From Paramecium octaurelia (taxonomy: Eukaryota > Ciliophora > Oligohymenophorea > Peniculida > Parameciidae), in contig CAJJDP010000136.1 of assembly GCA_905182995.1 (NCBI GenBank), forward strand, positions 273,325 to 337,324: a stretch of DNA of 64,000 nt, in the 5' to 3' direction. The position numbers and the translations under genes were made by a program. Numbering within the stretch: position 1 is the first letter of the stretch; each line of letters starts with the position of its first letter. The notes beneath the pieces were generated by a model that was not told the DNA's origin, searched no databases, and was given only the letters and a program-made list of their open reading frames with translations. Of this stretch, positions 11,137 to 23,011 are shown one piece after another.

Positions 11137-12920
11137 ATGAATAATTATCCATAAAATGGAAATTTTTAGGTTTTTCCTATCCCAGAGAACATTAGAATCT
11201 TACAAAATTTTAAGAGGTGGAGGAGAACTGGTGAAAATTTGAATGGAGCCCTCATGATTGGTATACTGGAACATTTTCAAATAAACAATCAATCCGAAAA
11301 AATATAACAAATGATTAATAATTTATAAAGCGCTTCAGATGAACAGATCATAAAAATGAGAAATATATTATCAAACTCATTGTAGTTTTCGAAAGGACAA
11401 TAGCAATAAGATTATTTAATTGATCAACTAAAATAATCGGATCCTTTTAATATTTTCCCAAGTAAATTCATTTTGGAATACCTTAAAAGAGTAAAAGGAC
11501 ATGTTTCTGATGAAGCAGTCATACCAGCTTTAAAGACTCAGTTTTAGGTTAACATACTAGTAATCAGCGAAGATTATGAAAAAAAGGCTTATTCAATATT
11601 AGATCCGAAGGACAGAGATTAAATAATTTTATGCAATTTTGATAAATGTTATTATGTGATATAAAAAGAGCCTGGTCCCTAGTTATAAAAGTGTCAATTT
11701 TGTTAAAAGCAAATCTCTGAAGACTATTATAAAATGAAATGCAATCAAATAATTTGCTATCAATGCTTAAAGAAATTTTTTGAAAAAGGGAATAATACTG
11801 TGCTTTGCAAGGAGAAAGGCTGCTCTTCCTCAATAACATAGAAGGAGTTTCAAAACATTATGAACAAACAGAAAGAAATGGAGAAATCTTAAATCAATTA
11901 ATCAAACTTATAAAAAACTGAGGAAAGTTAATAATTTTACAAAACATTTTGTACTAAATGCAAAAATAGAATGAGTTCGGATAGCTTACTTTTACCTTTG
12001 GGTTGCTCTCATAGCTTTTGCAAAAGTTGCCTGTAGTAATGTTTCAGTTTGCTTCCAAGTGGAATCGCTACATGCATTTCACAAGGCTGCAAAGGAAAAT
12101 TCATTTAAAAGGATTTAGATTCATTTATCAAAGGTTAGAGTATTAAACAATCATAACCACCATCATAAATCCAAAAAAATGAATCATAAAACCTGGGTTA
12201 ATATATAACTCCATCAGGTAATTAAGAACCGGTTTATTAATGCGAGGGCTGCTTTAATTATTATTAGTAATCATCTATTTATACATCTGAATGCTTACAC
12301 AAGTTTTGTAAAATATGTTGCGATAAGGAGATCTCCAAAAACGTTAGTTGCTTTTAATGTTACAAAGTAAATTGTGGATATAAGTTGAAAATTGATGACA
12401 TTTAAAAATATTTTTATAAAAAAATTAAAGGAAAAACTTTTGGCGAATGCGCTAATTGTAAATAGGAATGCAAGATTTTTGAGTCCTTTCAAAATAGCTG
12501 TTATCATTTAATTTGTTATAGTTGTGTCAAATAAATTTACACAGAAGGCCTTAACCCGCAATGTAGGTAATGTAAGGCTTCGATCAATTCAAATGAATTA
12601 GATGAATACTATCTACCACAAGCTTCATAAGAAATTCAATAATTTGAGACTATTGAAACGAATATCAAACCAGCTTCTTCTTGTACATTTTGTAATTCTC
12701 CTTTTACGGATTACAATTTATAACAAGACATACCTTGTTCACTTCATACTCTAGGATCTTGTTGTGTGATATTTCCATCAAACTGTCCATAGTGTCAAAT
12801 TGGTTCTTTGATTATTGAGAAATGTAATTTGCATATTAATTTTTAGAAAAACTAAAATTTTATTTATTGCAAAATAGTATGGATAGATTTTATTTTGCCT
12901 CTGAGAGCTCGATTAAATGA
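11137..12920 (+). CDS. Multi-RING/IBR-like protein with otubain-like N-terminus
   Basis: Up to residue about 575 this is a single exon; a 29-nt intron near the end gives 584 residues and a TGA at 12918-12920. From residue 180 on it is built of at least four Cys/His modules of RING or in-between-RING type: CQFCQKQ...CNQIICYQCL...C..GC; CTKCKNR...GCSHSFCKSC; CEGCFNY...CLHKFCKICC...CFQC; CANCKQE...CYHLICYSC...CRQC. A further C..C group ends the protein. This resembles RBR E3 ubiquitin ligases but in tandem. Residues 20-175 have the helix and strand layout of otubain (for example PALKTQFQVNILVISED and IILCNFDKCYYVIQ), without the DGNC and GHYD catalytic boxes. E3 activity is inferred. Confidence 0.7.
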
Positions 12921-13397
12921 AGAATTCTTTGTTATTATCATCATTTATTTTTATTAATATATTTCATCATATAGTCAGCATAGAAATTTATTGATGTTCT
13001 AGCCTCCAATTGAATTGAGTATTAGATGGAATAATAACCTAATTTTGAGAATTTAAGACTGGAGATCGAAATTGTAATTTAGATTAGAAATCCATTTATT
13101 ATATTAATTAATAAATTTATAATATAACTAAAACTATATTTACATAAATACAATCTTACATAGAGTATTATCTCACATTCCTTTCATTTCTAAAGCAAAT
13201 ATGTAGAGTCAGGCATCGATTTAATTCACTTTCATGTATACGCAGCAAGTATATTAGAAAACTTATAAATGATTTTAAATGATAAATTATTAAAGAAATT
13301 ATATTTTGTAAAAATGCACAAAATAAAAGATGAGTAATTGATTTGATGCAAAAATACATTATCTACACTTAATAATTATTATTATCAAATAATAAAA
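12921..13397. other. Intergenic spacer
   Basis: No gene seen between the zinc-finger gene and the first tRNA-like element. If the last intron of the previous gene is not spliced, its frame would continue into this region with low-complexity sequence, which I judge unlikely. Confidence 0.4.
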
Positions 13398-13467
13398 AGG
13401 GATTGGAAAGAGTCGAACTTTCTTATTCTTTATGAGGACTAATGAATGCCACCTTGGCACAATCCCT
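13398..13467 (-). ncRNA. tRNA-like Pol III element, copy 1
   Basis: Read on the minus strand, 70 nt fold as a four-arm cloverleaf: an 8-bp acceptor (AGGGATTG/CAATCCCT), a 5-bp arm TGCCA-AGG-TGGCA with a 3-nt loop, a 6-bp arm with one mismatch and a 9-nt loop (AGTCCTCAT), a 3-nt spacer, and a T arm GAAAG-TTCGACT-CTTTC. An A-box-like TGTGCCAAGGTGG and a B-box-like AGTTCGACTCT are in place, and TTTTT follows. The short D-type loop and 9-nt loop do not fit a standard tRNA, and no secure anticodon can be named. It is homologous to the element at 14197-14267. I call it a Pol III ncRNA or tRNA-derived sequence. Confidence 0.55.
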
Positions 13468-13615
13468 TTGTTCTGATCTAAATTCTCTTTCAAGAGTTTA
13501 AATACATTTTTGTAAACAATTCTCTCACAATTATCCACTCCAGCAAAACTAAACATCGACAATTATGCCTGCCTTTGAATTACTAAAACTTTATTCCCTA
13601 TTTTATTCACTAAAT

Positions 13616-13650
13616 GTTGTTTGATGCATTTAAAGTATGCATCAAACAAC
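13616..13650. repeat. Perfect 14-bp inverted repeat (hairpin)
   Basis: GTTGTTTGATGCAT (13616-13629) is followed by a 7-nt loop TTAAAGT and then by its exact complement ATGCATCAAACAAC (13637-13650). It lies between the two tRNA-like elements in non-coding DNA. Function unknown: terminator, cruciform or remnant of a mobile end. Confidence 0.85.
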
Positions 13651-14196
13651 TATTTTATTGATCATGTTATAAATTGATAATCTGTATATTATATTGATTT
13701 TAAGCTATCAACCTAAAGTAATTGTGTTATTGAGAGTTTTTCAGTTGATGCGGAGGAGAAAACTGTTGACACAAGCTGATATAAAAAAATTGGAAATAAT
13801 TTATTTTTCTGGTTTCTTCTGATCAGGGAAAATTTATTAATAAATATCAAATGAATGGCCTAAAAGGAGAAAATCAAGGCTGAATAGAGTAACTATGAAA
13901 GGAAAGAACAATCACATTGCATTGTTTATGGTTCTATCATTTTTTAGAGTAGTCAGATAAATTCGATAATGCTTACATCTTAATAATTGAAAGGTTATAA
14001 ATTATAGTATACTATCATGCTATAAGTATAAGTGTTATTCTAGGAGCAATTAAAAGATGGTGGGAGAATGATTTATAAAAATATGTTTTGTTTTGAGTTA
14101 AAAATCAATTTATTCGTGAATTCTCAAATATCCTGGATATCTAATTAAGATATAAAGGATTATTGAGGCTAATTAATCATTTGGAGAAAAATAAAA
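13651..14196. other. Spacer between tRNA-like elements
   Basis: AT-rich DNA without recognisable coding frames; no further copy of the tRNA-like element. Confidence 0.4.
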
Positions 14197-14267
14197 AGGG
14201 GTCGGAAAGAGTTGAACTTTCTTTTTTATTCTTTGGACTAATAAATGCCACCGCTGGCACAACCCCT
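14197..14267 (-). ncRNA. tRNA-like Pol III element, copy 2
   Basis: It is 71 nt on the minus strand with the same layout as copy 1: acceptor AGGGGTTG/CGACCCCT (8 bp with a G-T pair), arm TGCCA-GCGG-TGGCA, a perfect 6-bp arm TTTATT/AATAAA around the 9-nt loop AGTCCAAAG, 3-nt spacer, T arm GAAAG-TTCAACT-CTTTC, then TTTTT. Compared with copy 1, an A-T pair becomes G-C in the acceptor and a C-G pair becomes T-A in the middle arm. These paired changes support selection on the fold. With an A-G closing pair the loop would show CCA (Trp), but this is weak. Confidence 0.55.
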
Positions 14268-14375
14268 CAATATCCTGGTAAAGAAGTAAGAAATGAGTAT
14301 AAATAGTTTTGTTGTTATGTTGCAAAAGAGGAGTGAAAAAGGAGAAGTCATAAGGTAAGGATGAGAGGGGGGGAT

Positions 14376-16908
14376 ATGACAGAAGAAGTATTGGAAGGTG
14401 TAAATTATAATAATAATATTTTGATGATAAAAGATGATAATTATGAAAGGGAATTCGAGTTAAAAGAGTTGGAAATGGAGACAAAGAACGCAGTTCAAGT
14501 AGATTTATAAGATTTAGCTAGTTTCAAGACCTGCTAAACGGTTGTGTAGCTCATAATCTAACGAAAAGAAAAGAGCTGTTTGAGTCATTTGAGGTAGAGG
14601 TGGAGGAGAAGGTTCCGGTTTTATAAGACCTGGATTCGGTTAGAGTGATGACGGAGTAGATGCAGACGATGCAAAAGAACCTATAGAGTAAGTACACTTT
14701 GATAAAGAGAACGAAATTGCTGTTTGAAAAGAGGGTAAATTAGTTAAGGGAAACTTTGATGAATATTCGAGTGAAGGATTTCGAAGTGAATGATGATTCG
14801 GTAATAAAGGAATTGCATTAAGCGAATAAGAGAATGTTGGAGTTTTAGTAATTGTCGGAGAAATTCAGGAAAAACTAACAGAAGCGTTAGGAGATGTAAT
14901 AGAAGGAGTTGGAGCATGAATAGGAGTAGCTTCGAAAATAATAGCAACATATCTTGGAATTGAGGATGGAGAATCAGAAGTTACTAGATAAAATATAGCA
15001 ATTGGATTTGGAGGAGTAAGAAAAAAGAAGAAGATTGCACGAATGTTTTTAGACAAGTGAGTACATTGAGTTTTTTACTGAAGTGCAAATGTTATAATAA
15101 GACAAGGAGGTTTCGACGAATTCGAATGATCAATCTAGATAATTGGGTAGAGATAAATAATCGACGAGACATGAGATAGTGACGATGATGGATGAGTTTT
15201 ATAATAACTAAAACATTCATCAATTGAGTGAAGAGATAAAGGAGTTTTATAGATCCATGGTGGAATAATTGAAGGTTCAAACCCAAACATACAATGCTTT
15301 GATTGAAGAGAAAGCCTTGAGGAAGTTACAGTTAGAAGAGGTGGTTGAGGAGATCAACAGATTGAAAGAATACAATTGTAATACATCTCAGCAAGATATA
15401 AGTGTGATCAATTAGGATGGGTCGATAACTGCAATCAACATGGAAGTGCCTTAAGTTATCCACGATAATAATCAATTAAGCAACTATGTAAAGCAGAACC
15501 AAATGTGTTTATTAACCATCCATATGAAGGCTATTGATATGATTTCAAGACTTTGTATTGGACTGATCTGGTTGAGTGAGACATCTAAAATGGTTCCAAA
15601 AACTCTGGACAGTCTATGCTCCAATTATCTGAAGGGACACTCTAAAGCAGAAATTAAATTATTTATACCAAAGAAATACATGGGAAATCCCAAACCTTAG
15701 AAATATGGCTCGTTTATATCGATTATCAATAGAAACAAGAATGATAACAGTCCAAAAGGTAGCAGCACCAATATTATGACAACACCCATGTACAATTAAG
15801 ATAAATCCTTTGAGAATGAACAGTTGATTTAGAGTTTGGCTCGATTTAGGCAATTGAAGAATGGATACGAACAGATCTAGCTCACTTGGATGGCACTGGT
15901 TAAGAATGATTTATTAACCTATAAATTTGTTAAGGATTTCAACTTTGACTAGATTGAGATCAATCAACCTGTTCAAGACATCATATTATAATTGCATATT
16001 GTTTATGCAGAATTGATTTCCAAGATCAATTACTTCCAACATTATGAATATTAATTTGCATATTTCAGAGACATCGTGAAGATGATGAATCAATCCAAAT
16101 AGAAGATCAAAACCAATATCGTAAATAGCAGTCATAAACTATGTGATTCTACCCATTTGAGTAGCAGTTACACTCCGAATAAATACATTGAAACAACTTA
16201 CAAGGGACAATTGAAAAGATTGACCCATCCTCAATTAGAGGAAGATGAACCAATATATACTCAAGACAACGTGAAGAAGATCTAAAAAACTAGTGATGAA
16301 ACCAAATTCCACCAATTCTTTATCTAACAATCTAGCATTATCTAACGTAAATCTCCATTATTGCATGAAAAACTCATATCTTAAACCTTATAAACCATTG
16401 ATTAGATGCGCAAAAAAGAATTAGATGACAATTATCAAACCTCAGATCAGGCTGCATCAGATAACGATTATCTCAATTAAGAACGTAGAAATCTTAAAGG
16501 CATGCTGAGTAAGAAAATTCAATAATAATAATAATATATATCAAAATCAGAAGAAAAGGATCTCATCTCATCAAGATCAATAATGAAATAGGTTAGTCTG
16601 TTATCCAAAATTTCACATTGTAATTTATTTTAAATATTATAGTATCTAGAGTGAATTCCAATTAGAACTATACCCAAGTCAATAAATCCATTCAGAGATT
16701 GAATCAAACCGTTCAAAAGAAAATGTCTGAATACTTTACTTAAGATTAAAATACCTAGGAGAATAGGATAAGATATCCACCTATTGAGAAGAAGGTATCA
16801 TCTCGCTCTCCAGAATAAACAAAAAAATCAATAATCGACACTTTTCATAAGGATCTTTCTTCAATGATCATGAACTCAACCTCAAATGGTCGATCATTCC
16901 TGGCCTGA
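14376..16908 (+). CDS. Large coiled-coil protein, unknown family
   Basis: Two 23-nt introns (14499-14521, 16620-16642) give 828 residues. Residues 60-260 are a dense coiled coil rich in Gln, Glu, Arg and Leu (for example LDKIQQLDLEEQEKRRRLHE), followed by further helices, then a Ser/Gln/Lys-rich tail with a run of Gln. No known domain is recognised; a cytoskeletal or basal-body role is a guess from composition only. The first 900 bases use G-ending codons (TTG, GTG, ACG, TCG, GAG) far more than the rest of the gene, which changes to C- and T-ending codons. The start ATG (14376) is the first in frame after the tRNA-like element. Confidence 0.75.
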
Positions 16909-17067
16909 TGAAAAAATAGTTAAATAATATAGCTAAATCCAAAATATTAATTTCATATTATAAATCTATCAAATAATATTAAGTTTATTAAATTAACCAA
17001 AGTAAAAGAATTAGAATGATATAAATTTGATATTTTGGATAAAATTAATTTATTATTATTATTATTT

Positions 17068-20000
17068 TCAACTTTCTTCTTGTACAATCTTTATTTGTTA
17101 TTTGTTCTTCTTCTTCTCCAAATTCTCAATAAACTTTGCAATTCTCTATTTTAATTCAGGTTATTCTATAACCATCTCAATTGTTAAAGGAGTTCTATCG
17201 AATGGGTCTACCTATTGATTTAATAACTATTTCTTTATTGTTAACCTATCAAGGACTACCTAAAGTTGAATTAATTAAGTTAACAATTACATTTGAATGA
17301 GGCAATTTAACGGGATCAGTCATTAAGGAATAACAAAGAGGATCCAAGAACTCATCAGGGACATCGTCAGGCAATTAATTGATGATCTTCTATTTCTCCT
17401 CTTATTCTTAGAGCTTAAAGATCAAGTCTCTAAACTATTAAATTCGTTCATATGGTATTATTTGATGTTTGTCTAATAAATTGATGGTCACTTGGAACAA
17501 TTCAATAGAAAAGCACCTATGTTTAAAATAAATTCTAAACCTATCATCCTTAACGACTTGCATCAAAAATTTCTCATTTTAACTGAAATTGATATACAAT
17601 TCTATGACGTTTCCCATAATTAATTTTGGATCAAAATTGACGGATTCCAAAGATTGAATTTTATATTGAACAGCCTATTTACCATTCAATTACTCCAAGG
17701 TGTAATTTAGATTGTTAGCTAGTTTGTCTCTAATTTCATCTGTCAAAAATGCCTCAGGCTGAACTTCACTGAAAACTTAAATGTTTTTGTAGTATTCCTA
17801 TAAGAAAATAGTGAAGGTTTTCAATTCTGATTAGATTTTTAAGTATTCTTATTTATTATCAATAAATTCTTGTTAATTTGATTCAATATTTTTCATTCTC
17901 TTCATTCTTGATAGACACTCATCCAATAAGAATATCATATCATTTAAATAGTAATTAGCAAAAGCCAAAAACATTTCCTTCTCTTTTTCAACAGTTTAAG
18001 TTAACAATGAATTGTACCTATCCCTGTGTTTCTCGAGTAGGAATCGAATCAATTTACAAAATTGGTATCTGAAATTAAACTTCTCATAGAACTAATTACC
18101 TTCACCTGTTCTTTCGCAATCAATGAATACTTTTAATAGTCCACCAATCATGTGTTTTTCTATGATCTCATTGTATCTAAAAATAAAATCATAAGATTGA
18201 GGTTGCACTATTCCTCTTCTGTTCATTCTGCCTTGGTCGAAGATGTGGAACAATTCAATGCCTTTTATTCTTAGATGGGGATTGGTCATATTCCTAGTAT
18301 TCATAGCAAAAATGGCAAATTCGCAACATTTCTCTAATTCATTTGAATGCTTAAGGATTTCATCATTATAATTGTACACTACAAAGAATGAGTGAGTATC
18401 ATAAACAAAACTAGACGGCAATAAACCATAAGGATATTTTGGCTTATCATTTTCATCCACCATGCTAAGAGCCAATTGGCTTGAAAAACTTAGGAATTGC
18501 ATAGTATTTGTGATAGTCTTAGGATGTAAGATTTAAGCATCAAACGACATTTTTAATTTCAAGACATCTCTAAATTAAGGAGACTCTTGTCCATACTATT
18601 GGGCAATGTCTCTCAATTTGCTTAAGACTCTATTGTAATAGAATTAGTCGATATTGGTGGCAACAATGTGATTGATTCTTTAAGTGAGCAAAAACATAAT
18701 AGTCATGGGATCCATTCTTGTTTCAAGTTCTTAAAGTTCTTGGAGTGGTGTCAAGTCAGGGGCAAGTAAATCAATGTTCTAGTAGAGGGTGGCAAATAGG
18801 GGATGCTCCTTTAGAACAATGATCATTTATGTTTAAATGTTTTTAATTCTCGAATTTATTTTTTCTTGGGTATCAATCCAAGGATTGAACATTTTAAGTA
18901 AAACATAATGTAAATTAAACACCATTCCAGGAGAACTACATTGTTATTGCAATGCCTAATTGAATTGCTTCTCTAGGTTGAGATTCAAAGTAATGATAGT
19001 TGAAATGAAATTGTAAAAATTCCTCTTAAGTACATCTGATTTGTGCTTCAATATTTTAGTGAATAGATCGCAAACTTCGTCATTCAATTTGAATATTCTT
19101 GTTCTGTATCTATCTCTCAATATTGTCATTGAACTGTAATCTCCTGTAAACTTATTGAGAGCAGTCGCAGAATCAGTGTAAAAGCAACTACCACTTAAGA
19201 TTCTCCCAATAATACTGTAATTTTGGAATTGCTTACCAATTTACATTAACTTGAATTTTCCGAAGGCCCAACTGTTCATTAAAATGACTTCGATGATATT
19301 TGGATAATCTGCTATTTTTAATAGTAATTTCAAGGTCATTTATGGCTAGTCCAATAAATCCAGAGTCCAATTTGCATTAAGTTCTAGCTCTCTCTTAAAC
19401 ATCAGATCCATAAATTTTTGAACGTCATCAGCACTAACTTTTGAATTCAAATACTCTAGTAGATTGATCACAACCCTTTCACAAAACAATAATTGATTTG
19501 AATTGAAAATAAGATCATAAAAATTAGTTGCTCTCAAATTTCTTTTATCATCCACTCTATTTGGATCTTCATCAAACTTCTGCCATTCCAACCCTTCCGG
19601 ATATAAAATGCAAGTTATTAATTGTCCTTACACATAATTGAGGATCTCGAAATACTTGGTTTTCTCCATATTTCCAGCCCCTATTATATTGACTATAGTG
19701 GCTTGATCTGAAATTGAAACATCTGTAATGTTGGTGAGAACTTCCATTAAATACTCGAACTTCTCTTACTCTTTAAATTAAGTGCATGTCAAAAATTAAT
19801 AGCATAATTCATCGATCAGATATTGTACAGTTATACGTTTATCTTTAGGAATGAAGTCAACCATTTTGTCATTCATTACCTGATTATTTGAGTCAATTTT
19901 AAATATTTTCGAAAGCCAGACATGTTCTACTTCTTCAGGAGTTAATTGAATCATCTCATTTTAAGGCTCTTTCACCTGATTTTCAAAATACTATTCAATT

Positions 20001-20320
20001 TATTCGTCCTACACCTATTATTATATTATTTCTTATTTTATGAATTGCTAAGAACCACTTTAATCATGACTAACTAATTCCTCTTTCTCCTCTATTTAAT
20101 TCACCTTCTAGTATTGGTGTTGCTATTGTTAGACTTATTATTAAGAGGATGCTTCCTTTTGATTCATTGATTCATCCTCATTTGCATCATTTTGTATATT
20201 TTTCTCAGCTTCCTACTACTTACTAGACCAATATTTTAACGCTCGATCTTCAGCGCTAAGTTATGATTAAGATGATTGTTCTCGCTACTATTATTGCTAG
20301 GAAGATTAAGATTACCCCAT
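17068..20320 (-). CDS. UBE4: U-box ubiquitin elongation factor E4 (UBE4/UFD2)
   Basis: A large protein of roughly 1000 residues with a few short introns. The N-terminus (from MGQSQSSQQQQQRE) is Gln-rich. The centre is the UFD2 core, recognised by FYDLIFNSNQLLFCERVV and by the hallmark NTRNMTNPHLRIKGIELFHI. The C-terminus is a U-box: DDVPDEFLDPLCYSLMTDPV, then after an intron VDPFDRTPLTIEMVIEQPEL, ending KFIENLEKKK. E4 factors extend ubiquitin chains together with E1-E2-E3 and bind the Cdc48 system. The TGA is at 17068-17070. I did not map every internal intron. Confidence 0.88.
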
Positions 20321-20955
20321 TAATTATTTATAAATATTATCGAGTTATTACTATACATATAAATACTATAGGAATATAGAAATTAAAATTCAATTTGCAA
20401 ATAAGTTAATAATGTTGACAGATTTACATACGTATATTAATAATCAAAAATAAGATCATTTCAGACATTTATTTAATGAATAGAACTTTCTAATTCTTAA
20501 ATATGTTAATATTGATAACAATATAACTATTCTTTGTCATCTTAATTAGTTATATCATACCGTTCTCATTAAATTTAAAGTCCCTATTATCCTCATATAT
20601 CAATTAGTAGTTGAATCTAATTTTGGAATTATTTTAAGAATAATCTAAATAATTAGATTTATTCTGTCATTCTCCTATTATTTTAAATTGTAAAGTAGTT
20701 ATTTATAAGATGGAGAATATAATTATTTATTTTATTTTTTGTTGCTTAATTTAGAGTATATTTTAGAACAATTATTAATATAGTAATTCGAATGAAATAT
20801 GTATTTTTAGTGAATTTGTATAAATGTTAAACACACTTATTATTCATTGTAAAATTAATTAATTATGTTTAATTAATCTTTGATATACTCAATAAAATAT
20901 TTTGCTTAGGAAAATAATTTTTATTGTTAAAATTAAACATTTATAAACATTTATT
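20321..20955. other. Intergenic spacer between divergent genes
   Basis: A very A+T-rich bidirectional promoter region between the UBE4 gene (minus) and the next plus-strand gene. No gene or repeat identified. Confidence 0.5.
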
Positions 20956-21881
20956 ATGCAATTTCATTTAAGGCATTCCTCTTTCATAGAGAGCTTTCTA
21001 ACTCAGTTTGGGCCAGAGAAGTAAAATTAAGTTATTGAATACTTAATCATCATGGGAATTGATTTAGCAAATAAAACTGGAACAAGAAACTCAAAGGAAT
21101 TATACCAATTATTAAAACAACTTTCAAGTATTAATATTACATTATGAATCACAGAAAACATTCAAGAACAAACTTCAGGTGATATAAAAAACGAAATAAA
21201 AACAATTCAAAGACAATTGAGAGACTTAAATGATCTAATCTAAATCTCTTAAAGAGAAAATAGAAATGTTCAGGGAACTCATAAAAAATATAAATAAGCT
21301 AATGAAAACAACTCAAATCGATATGAATAATATGAGAATAATCACCTGCCTCCACCAGATTACTAAAACACTTATCACACATATAACACTCAGAGATCAC
21401 AATCTAAATCTCCAGTCCACCATAATGATCGTACTCCTCATAAATTAAAGCATTCGAGATCTCATTCCCAAAGAAACCTGACTCCTAAGATTACTGAATC
21501 CCCTCCACCTCCACAAATTGTTTACATCAACAAAATGCATAACAAATTCGACATCAAACCCTAATTTGATGATCGACAAATGTAATTTTTCAATCATTTC
21601 CTAGCAAAAAATTGATGTATGGCGATCCCAAAAACTAAGACAGAGGTAGGTACTATGGTAAAAGTCCTTCCCCTTAATAATTAATTTATTCCTCCCAAAC
21701 TAGTGGGGGTTTATCATATAGGCAGTATCCTGGGTAAGTCATTCATCATTAGGCTGACAAACAGAAATAGAATACTTCTCCTAAGAAATTGCCTGCCTAT
21801 CTATAGAATGTGGAATCTAAAATCAAACCTTTGGTAGATTAGGATAAGCTCTAATATAGGGAGATTTAAAAAGATAGGGAA

Positions 21882-21914
<33 letters not shown>

Positions 21915-22166
21915 CAAGAAGGTACTGTAAAAAAATTAAATAATAATTCCCTACAATAATAGAATAGTGCTGAAACTGATACATTCTTCGATATTCAACA
22001 ATATATTTAGGATTAGAAAAAATACTAGTTCTCTCCAGTCTAAGAGATGAATGATGATGGAAGAAACGAAGATGAAGAAGCAAGTGACACTTTCTCTAAT
22101 TTCAGTCCACCAAATGAAGAGGTGAAGGAATTCTTTCAATAAGAATATCTTTAATAACGTAGATGA
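20956..22166 (+). CDS. Asn/Gln/Ser-rich protein, unknown
   Basis: Two introns (27 and 23 nt) leave 386 residues. The N-terminus (MQFHLRHSSFIESFLTQFG) is folded-looking and followed by a coiled coil (EIKTIQRQLRDLNDLIQI). The rest is low-complexity: a Pro/His/Ser-rich region, a run of ten Asn codons (21882-21911) and an acidic end (NDDGRNEDEEASDTF). I chose the upstream ATG at 20956 because the frame from it is coherent with the downstream ATG at 21052. No family recognised. Confidence 0.6.
21882..21911 (+). repeat. (AAT)10 microsatellite encoding poly-Asn
   Basis: Ten tandem AAT triplets inside the preceding gene, read as Asn. Probably length-polymorphic. Confidence 0.9.
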
Positions 22167-22199
22167 TATAAGATTATTGAATTTCTAATTATTTTTTAT

Positions 22200-22819
22200 T
22201 CATTAATTAGTTGCTCTAGATAATACATCGTAAAATTAATCCTTTGTCACGTACCCTTAACTAACAAAAATATTTCAAAGCTATCTACCTAGGGTTTTTG
22301 CTATTTGCTTCTTGAATCATTAACTTTAATTCATCATCTGACATGGTTTCTCCTAATTCAAGAGCTACTTTCTTTAAGTTTTCAAAAGTAATGAAATTGT
22401 CATTCCCCTGTGAAAACAAATGAAACGCCCTTTCTATTTCTTCTTGAGACTCCTTTGCATTCTAAAAGTTTAGAAGTAAACACTAATGTATACCATCTTC
22501 TCTGTCATTATCTGAAGAAACTCATTGAAATCAATGGTGTTTTTATTTTCCTTTGAATCATTGTTATTATTGAGGTTTTATTTGAGGTTTTAGATTTCTT
22601 CTTTGCCTGGTTCGAAGCCTAAGGCACGCAAGGCTACTTTTAATTCTTTCTCATCAATAGTGCCTATGAGGGATATAAATAATTATAACAACCTGATCCA
22701 TCGACATCAAATAAGTCAAAAGCTTCCTTAATATCCTTCTTTTACTTTTCACTGAGCTCTTAACGGAATGAATGACCTGCCTTTGCTTTCCGTTATCCTT
22801 TTTTTGCTTTTCCTTACAT
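22200..22819 (-). CDS. Centrin-like EF-hand protein
   Basis: Three introns (29, 32 and 28 nt) give 176 residues. A basic N-terminus ([20 protein letters not shown]) precedes the centrin block [22 protein letters not shown]-hand 1 has a canonical loop (DVDGSGTIDEKE), and the phrase [15 protein letters not shown] is diagnostic of centrin. EF-hand 2 is altered ([15 protein letters not shown]) and is longer than usual; EF-hands 3 and 4 have degenerate loops ([14 protein letters not shown], then ANSKNPSQGYVTKDQF). Ca binding is therefore probably limited to EF1. In ciliates centrins build the infraciliary lattice and basal-body structures. Confidence 0.85.
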
Positions 22820-23011
22820 TTAATTTATTATTAATATGGTGATTATCGAGCAATATTTGATAATTTCGACAACGAGTTTTTTTATTTTATAACAATTTAT
22901 ATACATGGTTATAATTAATATCTGCTTAAATAAATCTTTTTAGGAACCCAGAAATTTCCATTTCTTGTTTTATAACAATAACCGAACTCTTATCAATAAT
23001 CAATAATTATT

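Noticed and set aside
13359..13562. Minus-strand frames over the tRNA-like elements (also 14173-14484)
   Set aside because: They share similar peptides only because they run across the two homologous RNA elements; there is no other coding support.
13398..14267. tRNA-Sec identity for the tRNA-like elements
   Set aside because: The 8+5 bp acceptor/T-arm sum is suggestive, but there is no long variable arm, no 6-bp D stem and no consistent TCA anticodon.
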